Shown: positions 46,753-55,966 of the stretch, piece after piece | Position numbering within the stretch: position 1 is the first letter of the stretch | Layout of the letters: every line of letters starts with the position of its first letter | Assembly: GCA_947646015.1 (NCBI GenBank) | Contig: CANSEY010000006.1 | Span: 1-64,000 of the forward strand | Length of the DNA stretch: 64,000 bases | Source: an uncultured Bacteroides sp. | GTDB lineage: Bacteria > Bacteroidota > Bacteroidia > Bacteroidales > Bacteroidaceae | Reading direction: 5' to 3' | The notes under the pieces: model-generated | Seen by the model: only the letters and a program-made list of their open reading frames with translations | Database searches by the model: none | Told to the model about the DNA's origin: nothing | Program-made: the position numbers and the translations under genes

Positions 46753-48558
46753 TTAGTAATATAAGAAGAACTGCGATCCGGCATTTACTGTAAATGGCGG
46801 ATTAATGATAACAGTTTGAATAAAATTGAATGTTAAGGTGGCATTATTCGTTACAGTAACATTTTGAGAAAAGATGTTCATTCCAGAAACTGTTTGAGTG
46901 TATGATACCGTTTGGTCATTAAAATAGACATTCTCGCCGCCTGCTAAAGATACTGCTGCATAGGCATCTAGCAAACCATATCCCATTTCATTATTCCAAG
47001 TTCCATTTAATCTGTTAGACGTTGTCGAATATGCATAGTTTCCAACTTTTCGTGCGCTTTTCTCTAGAATATCAACAACCTGTTTTTGAGTTAAGTTGGG
47101 ATTAACCGATATTACTAAAGCCGCAACAGCAGCAGCTGTAGGACAGGAAAAGGAGGTACCACTTATTGAAGTGGAATAATTACTTCCAGTTGTTGTTGTG
47201 CATACATTTTCTCCCGGAGCTACAATATCTAATGCTGTGCCATAATTGCTAAAAGAAGATCTTGAACCATTTCGGTTATTAGAACCTACAGCAAGTATAT
47301 CTGGATTGCAATTAGCGGGATAACCCACTGTTGATGAGTAGTCATTTCCTGTAGCAAACACAACAACGCATCCTTTTCCAGATCGTCCACTTGTTAAGGC
47401 ATTTGAGATTGCGTCGTTAATTATTGAATATGCAACACTTGAACTCCATGAATTTGAGATTACAGAAGCACCGTTTCTCCATGCAAAATTAATCCCGTCA
47501 GCTCTCTTTTGTCTACTATCCGGAGAAGATGCCAATGAATTACTAATTGACATTGACGGGCAATCTGGAGCGAGGGATGCGATACCAATACTATTATTTG
47601 TTTTTGCACTAATGAATCCTGCACAATTGGTGCCATGGGTGCCCAATACTCTACTAGGTGATGTTCCACTTTCTGTATCATAACTGATGGAATGTACATT
47701 TAAGTCGGGATGATCAAGTTGAATGCCTTGGTCGACAATAGCTACAATTACATTTTGACTTCCAGTAGTTATACTTCTGGCATTACAAAAATTCACATCA
47801 ACTCCTATAGTTCCTCCATTCTGACCTGTATTTCTTAAATTCCATTGATAATTTGAGAAATTAGAGTCATTGACACAATTAGGTGTGTCATCACTCATTA
47901 AGTCTGGTTCACTGGCTTCAAACAAATTCGTTTCATAAAACTTATTAGCTAATTCCAAAGCATTGCCAGTCGATTCTTTTGAGCATGATAATGTATACCA
48001 TAAAGGCATATATTCATTATTACCTATTATATCAACTTTATTGATAGATGCTAGTTCCATAAGTTTAGAGACGTCTTTGTCTGACTTTAATTTCACATAA
48101 TACAAGTGACTCAATCCTACTTCAGTTCCATTTTCTGTTTGAAAATATGGGGCTTCATAAATTATTCCGTTTAGTTTGGTTAAGGTCGGTGATGAAGCCG
48201 TTGTTTCAATTGTAGCCCATTTAAGATTTTTGGGTGAAGATTGCAGCTTTTTTTTCATTATCTTATTTGAAAGTTGAAGCAATTGTGGCTCTTTTACGAA
48301 CTTCAGAGTTGTTGCAGAATAACTTTTTAAAGTATTTTCGTTATTCTCATCAAAAAGAATATACTTTTTGTTATTCAATTTATTTATTCCGATTTTTTGC
48401 CCATTATACCAATAATAATCAGTAAAGGACAGTGAGCGAGTAGAAACCTCATTCCCATTCATATCACTAATGTTTTCTATTTTGTCAGAACATCCTGTTA
48501 GGAATATCAACATAAAGGCTGAAAACAAACCATATAATAAAACTGCATTTTTTTTCAT
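46753..48558 (-). CDS. Subtilisin-like S8 family serine protease, lipoprotein
   Basis: A 601-residue lipoprotein (lipobox LTGC, residue 23). A 220-residue N-terminal pro-region is followed by the peptidase S8 domain with all catalytic residues: Asp276 (AIVDQGIQLDHP), His308 (GTHGTNCAGF), Asn404 (FATGND, oxyanion) and Ser469 (GTSFSCPTAAA). A short C-terminal beta-rich tail follows. It should be an active surface or periplasmic protease. The coding is AT-rich, in line with the island. It converges with the Asp-box lipoprotein gene and is preceded by the acyltransferase gene. Confidence 0.9.
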   Translation of the reverse strand: MKKNAVLLYGLFSAFMLIFLTGCSDKIENISDMNGNEVSTRSLSFTDYYWYNGQKIGINKLNNKKYILFDENNENTLKSYSATTLKFVKEPQLLQLSNKIMKKKLQSSPKNLKWATIETTASSPTLTKLNGIIYEAPYFQTENGTEVGLSHLYYVKLKSDKDVSKLMELASINKVDIIGNNEYMPLWYTLSCSKESTGNALELANKFYETNLFEASEPDLMSDDTPNCVNDSNFSNYQWNLRNTGQNGGTIGVDVNFCNARSITTGSQNVIVAIVDQGIQLDHPDLNVHSISYDTESGTSPSRVLGTHGTNCAGFISAKTNNSIGIASLAPDCPSMSISNSLASSPDSRQKRADGINFAWRNGASVISNSWSSSVAYSIINDAISNALTSGRSGKGCVVVFATGNDYSSTVGYPANCNPDILAVGSNNRNGSRSSFSNYGTALDIVAPGENVCTTTTGSNYSTSISGTSFSCPTAAAVAALVISVNPNLTQKQVVDILEKSARKVGNYAYSTTSNRLNGTWNNEMGYGLLDAYAAVSLAGGENVYFNDQTVSYTQTVSGMNIFSQNVTVTNNATLTFNFIQTVIINPPFTVNAGSQFFLYY

Positions 48559-48595
48559 TTTATTTCATTCATTATTATGACACAATAATTATCAA

Positions 48596-49543
48596 TCAAT
48601 TACTTATTCTGTTAAGAATTCGATCTCTGCCTACGAAAAATCTTGATAGATGAAAATAATCCATGATATATGAAATAGCAATACATCCTATCGTGACAAA
48701 AGCCACTGAAACAGATGCGAAACATATCCCCGTTCTATCAAAAGTGAATAGAGGGATTAATAACTTGGACAGAATAGTAAATATGGGAGAGAAAAGGAGA
48801 ATCACAAGCGTATTCTTTCCTATAAAATAAGTGACTTTCTTTAGAATCCCGGAAATATATTTGTGTGTTTCCAAGATTATACATGTTGCCAAATAAATTA
48901 TGGCTATCCCACTCATCTCTGATCTACTAAAGTTATCCGTATTATAACAAATAATACATAACGGTAAAATTGCCCAGAATGATGCTTGAAATATAATCAG
49001 AAAAGAAAAATTGCTTTGTCTCATCCACACCCCAACTAAAAAGTATATTGCATTTATAAATATCAACAATTTGAAATCTTCCTGAGATAACAAGAACAAG
49101 CAAACTGCTAGAATAAAAAATCTTGATATGGGCTTTATCTTCTTAAATAGAAACACCACATAGTACATTACTTCACAAACCAATAGGGTATGCAAGTACC
49201 AATATGGCCCCATGGGTTCCATTAGTACCTTTCTAATTAAAAGTTCTATGCTGAGTCCATCAAAATGTTCTCGAATAGGTAAGACTGATGCTGTAACCAC
49301 ATAGCTCGCTTCCATTAATGAATATGGAATGAAGAGCCATAAAATTTCCCGGATTTTTTTTTTAGTTCCTTTATTGATATTTGTTAGATAACCTGACAAT
49401 ATCAAGAAGACCGGCATATGAAATGCATAAACGAATTGTTTCAGCAATGGATATTTCTCACTAAAATAAGCTAGATGAAATAAAACCATTAATAAAATAA
49501 GGATGCATTTCAGATAATCCAATTCCACAACTCTTTCTTTCAT
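48596..49543 (-). CDS. Acyltransferase 3 family membrane protein
   Basis: A 315-residue integral membrane protein with about ten helices. It has the Acyl_transf_3 N-terminal pattern VELDYLKCILILLMVLFHLAYF, including the conserved catalytic-type histidine, and AFHMPVFLILSGYL. Members O-acetylate or O-acylate surface sugars, peptidoglycan or lipids using cytoplasmic acyl-CoA. The gene lies 37 bp upstream of the protease gene on the same strand, but no glycan locus surrounds it, so the substrate cannot be guessed. Confidence 0.85.
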   Translation of the reverse strand: MKERVVELDYLKCILILLMVLFHLAYFSEKYPLLKQFVYAFHMPVFLILSGYLTNINKGTKKKIREILWLFIPYSLMEASYVVTASVLPIREHFDGLSIELLIRKVLMEPMGPYWYLHTLLVCEVMYYVVFLFKKIKPISRFFILAVCLFLLSQEDFKLLIFINAIYFLVGVWMRQSNFSFLIIFQASFWAILPLCIICYNTDNFSRSEMSGIAIIYLATCIILETHKYISGILKKVTYFIGKNTLVILLFSPIFTILSKLLIPLFTFDRTGICFASVSVAFVTIGCIAISYIMDYFHLSRFFVGRDRILNRISN

Positions 49544-49680
49544 ATTGTAATGGATGTAAAATAACTAAAGGCACCATTCCGTCCCTTGAACAAAATTGTT
49601 AATGAAATAAAATGGAGCCTTTAGTGTTTAGGGCACTTAGATAAAGATTTCGCATTGTCAATAAAAAAATGTACAGCAGA

Positions 49681-50334
49681 TCATTTCTGCATACTCTTCA
49701 GCGTATTAATTTCTTCGGTTAATGTTTTGACAGCATCAATTAAAACTGGAATTAGTGCTGTGTAGTTAATTAATTTTTTTCCATCCGGATCGGTTAAAAC
49801 GAGATTTGGAAAAACTAATTCCACTTCTTGAGCAATTAATCCAATTTCTTTCCCATCGCCACCGACTTTAAAAGTACTGCGATCTGAACTGTCTTGAAAA
49901 TCATACTTAACAGGTTTGAGTTGTAGCAGTTTAGATACACTATTTATACTACGTCCTAATGGTTGGATATTCTTTTTTGCTGCTAAGTCGGAGTAGTTGT
50001 ATACATTCTTCACTTGAATACTATTATATGTATTCGTACCTGTATTATAAAATATAATTTGGTCATAGTGACTTGCTATTCGAGTTGCAGCAGGATTGGT
50101 GTCTATCTGTAAGAAATGTCCTACATTGGGTCCAGCCAACCAAATATTTCCTCTCAGTGTAATGTTATAATCTTTGGTTCCATCATTATATGTACTTGTA
50201 GGACCAAAAGTTAAATATCCATTAGAGGACATTTTAAGTTGGGCATTAGCAGAAATGCTAATTACAGCAAAAAGCATAGCTAATACCAGCTTTGAAGAAC
50301 TTAATTTTTTCATAACATTAATTTTTTTAATCAA
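49681..50334 (-). CDS. Exported protein with tail-fibre type (Peptidase_S74) chaperone domain
   Basis: A 217-residue protein with a signal peptide (ISISANA) and a C-terminal intramolecular chaperone-type domain: SDLAAKKNIQPLGRSINSVSKLLQLKPVKYDF, GLIAQEVELVFPNLV, YTALIPVLIDAVKTL and a closing coiled coil. In phage tail spikes this domain trimerises the fibre and cleaves itself. Bacteroides carry exported non-phage versions of unknown use. The self-cleaving serine is not clearly placed here. Separated from other genes by long AT-rich gaps. If the ATG at 50310 is used the signal is shorter. Confidence 0.8.
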   Translation of the reverse strand: MIKKINVMKKLSSSKLVLAMLFAVISISANAQLKMSSNGYLTFGPTSTYNDGTKDYNITLRGNIWLAGPNVGHFLQIDTNPAATRIASHYDQIIFYNTGTNTYNSIQVKNVYNYSDLAAKKNIQPLGRSINSVSKLLQLKPVKYDFQDSSDRSTFKVGGDGKEIGLIAQEVELVFPNLVLTDPDGKKLINYTALIPVLIDAVKTLTEEINTLKSMQK

Positions 50335-50715
50335 ATAAACTTAAATTCAAAAATCTCTTTATCAGACCTATTCCATAAACATTTATGCAGCTGATTCTTT
50401 TTTATAAAGTTAGGTCTGTAATATTGATACCGATAACTAATATTCTATTATATTCATTGAAATATTGATTCAATTGGACTTACAATTTTTACTCTTTAAT
50501 TCTTCAACAATCTTACAATCATCTCATTATGCACAAGATGTTTTTTGAATACACTACTTATATTTTTGTGTTCCTAGAATACAAAAAATAATTTTAGACA
50601 TTCTACAAACATTGCTTCAATGTGTTTACCATCAGTCTGTTCTCATTCAGATGCGTTTTACTAAAAATGTATTTAATTGACAGAATAGACTGTTTGTTTG
50701 CAAATATATGAAACT

Positions 50716-50731
50716 TACAGTATGTACTGTA
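50716..50731. promoter_or_regulatory. Palindrome resembling the TetR cassette operators
   Basis: TACAGTA-TG-TACTGTA, a near-perfect dyad adjoining a minus-strand TATATTTG box. Its half-site (TACTGTA) is like the one at 55982-55992 in the TetR/oxoamine synthase intergenic region. Confidence 0.45.
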
Positions 50732-51137
50732 TGATTTTGGTTTGTTTTATATAATATTAACTAATGCATGGCATTGTAATAATTATCCAATCGGAAAAGC
50801 CATTGATTATCAATAGCTTGCATACATCTATAACTTATAGGGGCATTGTGGCGAAAACATCAATTTATGTTTTGCTCATTTTTCGCAATAATTAGTGCAA
50901 TATCGTTGCAATAGTAAGAATAAAAAGGAGTGAATTTACACATTCTTTTGGCTGAATAGTTACGACTTTATTGCTACTCAATAATCTTCTGATCAATACT
51001 TTAAAAAAAAAATTAGAAATTACGTGCTTGTTGATTAAATATGTCCTCTGAAGTGAATGCCAAGTTCCCTTCGATGGAAAAGACTATATCAGAACAAGGA
51101 GTTGATATAGTCGTCTTCATCGTATCACCAATCAAAA

Positions 51138-51238
51138 CGCAACTATATACTTTATTGTACCAATCGTTATTACATCTATTATTCTCATTACAAATAATAT
51201 AATCACATAGTATTTGTTGGCTTTACATCAATATAATG
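51138..51238. repeat. Left arm of a long inverted repeat
   Basis: This 101-bp segment is the reverse complement of 55113-55242 with few mismatches; the right arm has 29 extra bp between two TTGG strings. The arms bracket 3.9 kb. Confidence 0.85.
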
Positions 51239-51279
51239 AGATATAAATATCATGCATTTACAATATAACTTTTGTATTA

Positions 51280-52287
51280 TCATGTATTAAAGTACGAAAC
51301 GACATCTTGATTCCAGACGAAAAAACTCATTACTAAATGAGAAAACTCCTCCTGAGTTAAAGAATCATTTGTTTGAAATATCTTCACTCTCTTTCCTACC
51401 TTTCTCACATCTGAACTTCTAACATGAAATCTCATTCTATCAGCAAGCTCACTTTCACTATAAATTCTAATAGCTCCATCACAATGTATAATAGAGCCCG
51501 TATCCTTATTAAAAATCGCATGGAAATATCGGCTTCCTCTAATTGTGCAATTTCCAATTGCAGGTAACTCTTCACATGTAAAGTGTATTTCGTTTTTCTT
51601 CACATTCCAAACATAGTCGGTTATACTATAATCACTATCCTCTTTTTCATTTATAAACTGTCCAAAATCATCATTTTGCAGATTTCTAATTCGGTCCCAA
51701 TTTAGTGGCTTTCCATGAATTGTCATTTTATATGCCATGGGAGTATAATCTTTGATAGGTATCTCAATGAACGGATCTAATCTGATATAGAATTTCTTTT
51801 TGTTTTTAAGTACAAGCTTAATGATTTCAAGGAATAGCCAATAAGTAGAATTATCTAAATTAGTTGATGGACATAAACGATAACCAAAGTTATTATGAAC
51901 AATTCCAATAGGCTTCAAATCAAAAAAAGAAATGTCAACAAGATTTTCATCATTGATTAAAATCTCTTTCAGATTGAGCGAGTTATAGGGTTTAAGTCTC
52001 ACTCCATTTCCTGATAATTCATCTAGTCTTTTACTCGCAATATCCCTATGCAAACGATTGATTAGAAACCAAGCCCTTCTCTCTATATCAATATTAAAAC
52101 TATCTTTAATGTAGAAATCAATTTGTTTTTCAATAACAAATAAAGAGAGTTCTTCTGCATTTATAGATTTCATATCATGGAGTAGCTTATTATATTCTGA
52201 ATGATTAGGGTTATCCAAAACTTGAAATACTTCATGAATTGGATCTGTTAAGTTGTGAGAAAAGTATTGAAGTGTTTTTAATTCCAT
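51280..52287 (-). CDS. Protein of unknown function
   Basis: A 335-residue, probably cytoplasmic protein with no signal peptide or membrane segment. It is rich in charged and aromatic residues, with a helical first third (EYNKLLHDMKSINAEELSLF) and a beta-rich middle (GIVHNNFGYRLCPSTNLDNS; FYIRLDPFIEIPIKDYTPMAY). I do not recognise a family. It lies inside the inverted-repeat bracket together with the broken lipoprotein and the transposase remnant, so it may be cargo of the mobile segment. Full-length reading frame with low-GC codons suggests it is still intact. Confidence 0.7.
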   Translation of the reverse strand: MELKTLQYFSHNLTDPIHEVFQVLDNPNHSEYNKLLHDMKSINAEELSLFVIEKQIDFYIKDSFNIDIERRAWFLINRLHRDIASKRLDELSGNGVRLKPYNSLNLKEILINDENLVDISFFDLKPIGIVHNNFGYRLCPSTNLDNSTYWLFLEIIKLVLKNKKKFYIRLDPFIEIPIKDYTPMAYKMTIHGKPLNWDRIRNLQNDDFGQFINEKEDSDYSITDYVWNVKKNEIHFTCEELPAIGNCTIRGSRYFHAIFNKDTGSIIHCDGAIRIYSESELADRMRFHVRSSDVRKVGKRVKIFQTNDSLTQEEFSHLVMSFFVWNQDVVSYFNT

Positions 52288-52544
52288 AATACATAAATAT
52301 TAGATTGTTAATGAGTTATTAAATACAAAGAACAAAGTTACTAAAAACAATTCAAACGATTGATAATTTAATAAAGTGATAGCTCCCTTTTATTACAATG
52401 CCCTTTTTGATTAACAATTCCTTTTATTTTCTTATTCCCCCCAATAGCGATTAATATGACAAAAATAGGGCATGCCAGTTTCCCAGCATGCCCTACTAAT
52501 ATTTTGATATGAAGTTCAATTACCTATGGCATAGCGCAAACATT

Positions 52545-53456
52545 CTATTGATAAATGCAGGCTCCATTCAAGCGTACGCTTTCTATTTTATTTATTGTCC
52601 AGTTTACAGCATCTGTAGAATTAGTAATATAACCGCCATAGCCTACAGCAATATATTTGCCATTACCATAAACAATACTCTGCCGCAATTCACTATTACC
52701 TGGTCACCCTTTCATTATCCAATTTATGTCATCTGTAGAATATGCAATATAGCCATTATTACCAATCACTACGTATTTGCCATTGCCATAAGCACCACCT
52801 GCCCAAGTAATTAATCCTACGATTTTAGATGTCCAATTAATTCCATCAGTGGAGTATGCAATATATCCTCCATCACCCATTACTATATATTTACCATTGC
52901 CATAAGTAGCACCATATAAGTAACGACAGGAGACTTGTTTGGTCGTCCAGTTTACATCATCTGTGGAATAACAAATATAACTAATGCTTTCATTACCACC
53001 TACTGCTATATACTTTCCGTTACCATAAGCCACTCCATATAACCACATGCCTGTTACTTGTTTGGCTGTCCAGTTTACGCCATCAGAAGAATAACCAATC
53101 ACACCACCACTGACTGCTACATATTTCCCATTACCATAAGTAATATCATTCCATGCATAGTTACTTGCTTAGATGTCCAGTTCACTCCATCGATGGAGTA
53201 TGCAATATATCCACCATATCCTACGGCTACATATCTTCCATTACCATAAGTAACGCCTTGCCAATCATTTGTGTCCTATTATCATATCTATATCTCCTGT
53301 TTTAATTTTAATAATGTCATTGGTAGATGGTGAAGCAATAGGTTCATCTGGTTTTTCAATGGGAGGTGTTATTGGTGCATCTATTTCCTCCTTGTCACAT
53401 CCAATTAACGATAAACTGGTGCAAATTACCATCACATAAAAAGTTTTTATTTTCAT
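52545..53456 (-). pseudogene. Disrupted lipoprotein with YGNGKY / STDGVNW repeats
   Basis: The frame starts at 53456 with a lipoprotein signal (lipobox LIGC) and a short Pro-rich linker, then encodes at least five repeats of the form AYGNGKYVAVG-x-x-GYIAYSTDGVNWT, a propeller-like pattern. It is broken by frameshifts near 53265 (after IIGHK) and near 53160 (within KQVT), and by an in-frame stop near 52708. Repeats continue past each break to a final stop at 52545. The three lesions show a decayed surface protein, unless frameshifting or sequencing errors explain them. Confidence 0.75.
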
Positions 53457-53598
53457 ATTTTAATGAATTATCCCACAACTACTGGGATGAGATTATATGA
53501 AGAAAACGAGTTGCACCTTTGGGCATTTTCTCCTTCTATTTTAGATTTCTACTTTTTCTATGTAACCAGCATTTCCCACTATTATTACATAATTGGGA

Positions 53599-54141
53599 CT
53601 AATGATACTTTCTTCCATTAGTTGCTACGGAGCGTCCTATATTCTTTTTGCCAGTTTTAGAAACTTTACATTTTCTACGTCCTTGGTGCTTTGCACTGGT
53701 TTTGCCACCCATATAGGTTTCGTCCATTTGTGTCATATCATCAAAGGTTGCATCATCATCCTTCATGTTTTTACGAATACGTTGTAACATAAACCATGCT
53801 GTTTTCTGAGTTACGTTGATAGATCTTGCTAATTGGGCACTGCTAAGACCTTTCTTGAATGAAAGGAAAATAGAAATAGCATAGAACCATTGGTCTAAAG
53901 GTACATGAGAACCTTCAAACATAGTTCCTATTGTAATTGTAAATCTTTTACGGCAATCCTTGCACTTATACAAACCTTTAAACTCTCCGTTTTGAGTTAG
54001 TTTATAATGATGCTTAGAAATAGAACCACAATGTGGGCAAATAGGCTCACCATGCCACCTCAACTCTTCAAGATACTCTCTACATTTCTCTTCAGTATTC
54101 AAACTTTGTAGTATTCGGTGGGACGATTTGAATGTTTTCAT
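53599..54141 (-). pseudogene. IS1595-family transposase, truncated at the 3' end
   Basis: 180 residues remain of a protein that is usually about 300. Present are the N-terminal zinc-ribbon (CPHCGS to CKDCRKRF), the IS1595 core WFYAISIFLSFKKGLSSAQLAR, and the first catalytic Asp (MDETYMGGK); the remaining DDE/DDNK residues are missing because the frame ends at NGRKYH. It cannot be active on its own. It marks past insertion-element activity inside the island, just upstream of the broken lipoprotein. Confidence 0.85.
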
Positions 54142-54337
54142 GTGTACAATTATTGATTAATAGAGAAATTGTACATGCAATGGGAGGATAATTTCAGTTC
54201 TGGAGAAGAATCTTAAGAATTTTCACAATAAAATTTAATAGCAACTGATTATTAAGTTGTTAGTAGCATTAAAACGTAGGTTTTTATTTGCTTTATGAGA
54301 GTAAATACATATTTTATCAAATCAAAATTGTATCGAA

Positions 54338-54463
54338 ATGAAAACACTTATAGAAACCCTGAATGAAACGTTGGAGAATACGTTGCAAATAGAAATTGCT
54401 AAAATGGCAGATAGTCAATCAGAAGAGAAACAAAAAGAAACAACAAATGAAGAAAATGATTAA
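54338..54463 (+). CDS. Possible small acidic protein
   Basis: A 41-residue ORF beginning MKTLIETLNETLENTLQIEI, with an acidic, Gln/Glu-rich tail. The Leu/Ile spacing suggests an amphipathic helix. No family is recognised and no clear ribosome-binding site precedes it. It lies alone downstream of the transposase remnant. Confidence 0.35.
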   Translation: MKTLIETLNETLENTLQIEIAKMADSQSEEKQKETTNEEND

Positions 54464-54570
54464 GTTTACTCGAAAATTGGTTGAAACCAAATGTTGTAGG
54501 ATAGTATAATTGTAATAATAATAAATCTTATTTTTTTCATAGTAACAAAACCTATTTCATCTTGATGAGT

Positions 54571-54714
54571 TATATTTGCACCATTATGAAAAAAGCCATC
54601 GTCATAGTGCCAAAATGACAAAGGCTTTGATAGACCTCAAAATCGTGTTGCTACACGATAAGGATGAACTTTAACATTTTACTCCACGGATGTCAGCCAA
54701 AGGCATCCGTTTTT
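54571..54714 (+). ncRNA. Candidate short RNA or attenuator leader
   Basis: TATATTTG at 54571-54578 is a perfect -7 box. About 100 bp on, ACGGATG (54686-54692) pairs with CATCCGT (54704-54710) followed by TTTTTA, an intrinsic terminator, and no plus-strand gene follows. Two tiny overlapping frames lie inside (10 and 19 codons, joined by ATGA at 54615), so it may be a leader with micro-ORFs rather than a plain small RNA. Confidence 0.4.
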
Positions 54715-54723
54715 ATTTGGAGT

Positions 54724-54855
54724 TTAATCCCCCTTCTTATGAATATGGGGTTTCAAAGATGGTGTATTTCCTGGAGTTTGCTTGTTGTCTCTTTGACGAC
54801 GGTCAGGTTTTCCTGTGGAAATAGCAATTCTTTTTGGGCCTGTTTTAATACCCAT
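54724..54855 (-). CDS. Possible small basic protein
   Basis: A 43-residue, very basic ORF, MGIKTGPKRIAISTGKPDRR onward, Pro/His/Lys-rich at the end. AAGGAAAA lies about 9 bp before the ATG, an acceptable ribosome-binding site. No family is recognised. It runs convergent to the candidate short RNA, with which it may share the hairpin at 54686-54710. Confidence 0.45.
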   Translation of the reverse strand: MGIKTGPKRIAISTGKPDRRQRDNKQTPGNTPSLKPHIHKKGD

Positions 54856-55043
54856 AATAATATTTTCCTTAGTTAAACATGTGAATTTCCCTTTTCAACG
54901 GAAGGAACTCCGCCATCTTGATTTCAGAAAGATAGGTGTAAACTGCCGTTATATCCAAAAAAATGAATTTTAAGCAAAACGGAATGCCGATGACACTGAT
55001 AATAACTTTCAAAAACAGTACCAATTAATACAAATAATCTTTA

Positions 55044-55082
55044 ACGCCACAATATCTGCCAAACTGGCAGTCATTGTGGCGT
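55044..55082. repeat. Two-tier palindrome
   Basis: Outer arms ACGCCACAAT/ATTGTGGCGT and inner arms CTGCCA/TGGCAG surround a 3-nt centre, with 2-nt interruptions on each side. A matching CATTGTGGCG also occurs at 50844-50853. Possible element end, recombination site or strong RNA hairpin. Confidence 0.7.
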
Positions 55083-55112
55083 ACTTTGTGTTTTCTCAGC
55101 TAAATCAAGAGA

Positions 55113-55242
55113 CATTGTATTGGTGTAAAGCCAATAAATACTATGTGATTATATTATTTGTAATGAGAATAATAGATGTAATAACGATTGGCACATTAAA
55201 GAGTTATACACAACCGTTGGTACAATAAAGTATATAGTTGCG
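55113..55242. repeat. Right arm of a long inverted repeat
   Basis: A 130-bp segment matching the reverse complement of 51138-51238. It ends exactly at the stop codon of the TetR gene (55243). The 29 bp absent from the left arm lie between CGATTGG and CCGTTGG, as expected of a slippage deletion. Confidence 0.85.
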
Positions 55243-55845
55243 TTATTTTTTTATTAATTGATAAATCTGCATAAATTCCCTCTTCAACTGATCAATTTTG
55301 TATCCGTCTTCATGAACGACTCCTGCAAAAGATGTTCCCAAATATATATTCTGAAATAAATCAACAAATAGCTCTATGTTGATATCATCTTTGATTTCTT
55401 TTTTAGAAATAGCATTTTTTAAAACGATTTCCCAAGTGTTCTTTTCCTTGCACAGCCATTCATTGGCGATTTCTCTCATTTTGGGCAATATATAGAAAGC
55501 GGATATTTCAATGTTTAACATTGCATTATTGACATTTGATATTCCAATCTCTAGCATCTCATCCTTTTCTTTTTGGCAAGTTTCAATAAATTGAGTGATA
55601 AAAAGGCTTAAGTTTGAGTGAAATTTCTCTGAGAGATTGGAAACGCTGTTGCGATCAAAGATAAACTTATTAACAACATTTAAAAATAAATTTTCTTTTG
55701 TTTTAATATGATATAATATTGCACCACGACTTAATCCTGTTACTTCCTCTAAATCGGCAAATGTTACTCTATCATATGGCTTATGGGCGAATAATTTGAA
55801 AGCTTCGATTAGTAGCCTATTTTTTGTTGGTTTTCCGTCTCGCAT
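55243..55845 (-). CDS. TetR-family transcriptional regulator
   Basis: A 200-residue protein with an N-terminal TetR helix-turn-helix (LIEAFKLFAHKPYDRVTFADLEEVTGLSRGAILYHIKTKENL) and an all-helical ligand/dimerisation domain with no recognised ligand signature. It is divergent from the oxoamine synthase gene at 56017, and its own promoter is bracketed by a perfect 14-bp inverted repeat (55851-55893). This suggests autorepression and control of the neighbouring enzymes, perhaps responding to a lipid-like ligand. Confidence 0.92.
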   Translation of the reverse strand: MRDGKPTKNRLLIEAFKLFAHKPYDRVTFADLEEVTGLSRGAILYHIKTKENLFLNVVNKFIFDRNSVSNLSEKFHSNLSLFITQFIETCQKEKDEMLEIGISNVNNAMLNIEISAFYILPKMREIANEWLCKEKNTWEIVLKNAISKKEIKDDINIELFVDLFQNIYLGTSFAGVVHEDGYKIDQLKREFMQIYQLIKK

Positions 55846-55850
55846 ATTTT

Positions 55851-55893
55851 TTAATTATCAGTATGTTCTGTTTGCAAATATACTGATAATTAA
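55851..55893. promoter_or_regulatory. TetR promoter with palindromic operator
   Basis: TTAATTATCAGTAT (55851-55864) and ATACTGATAATTAA (55880-55893) are perfect reverse complements 15 bp apart. They bracket a minus-strand TATATTTG -7 box (55875-55882) of the tetR gene, whose start is 6 bp away. Likely TetR operator. Confidence 0.75.
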
Positions 55894-55966
55894 TAGAAAA
55901 CAACTAAGAAAATATATACTTTTTAATATAAACAACCTTGATAACAACATTTATAGAAAAAAGTTA

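Larger units (their letters stand above)
50335..51279. other. Long AT-rich non-coding region
   Basis: About 945 bp without a plausible gene. On the minus strand there is a TATATTTG -7 box at 50701-50708, next to the palindrome at 50716-50731. CATTGTGGCG at 50844-50853 recurs in the hairpin near 55.07 kb. The inverted repeat copy at 51138-51238 lies at the right end. Confidence 0.55.
54856..55242. other. Gap with palindrome and inverted repeat arm
   Basis: About 390 bp without a gene. It contains the two-tier palindrome at 55044-55082 and the right inverted repeat arm at 55113-55242. Confidence 0.6.

Noticed and set aside
54664-54876. A 70-codon plus-strand frame
   Set aside because: It runs through an intrinsic terminator and is antisense to a better small ORF with a ribosome-binding site; hydrophobic content looks accidental.
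51138-55242. Invertible segment with dedicated recombinase
   Set aside because: No serine or tyrosine recombinase gene is seen in the window, so only homologous recombination is proposed, not a site-specific switch.
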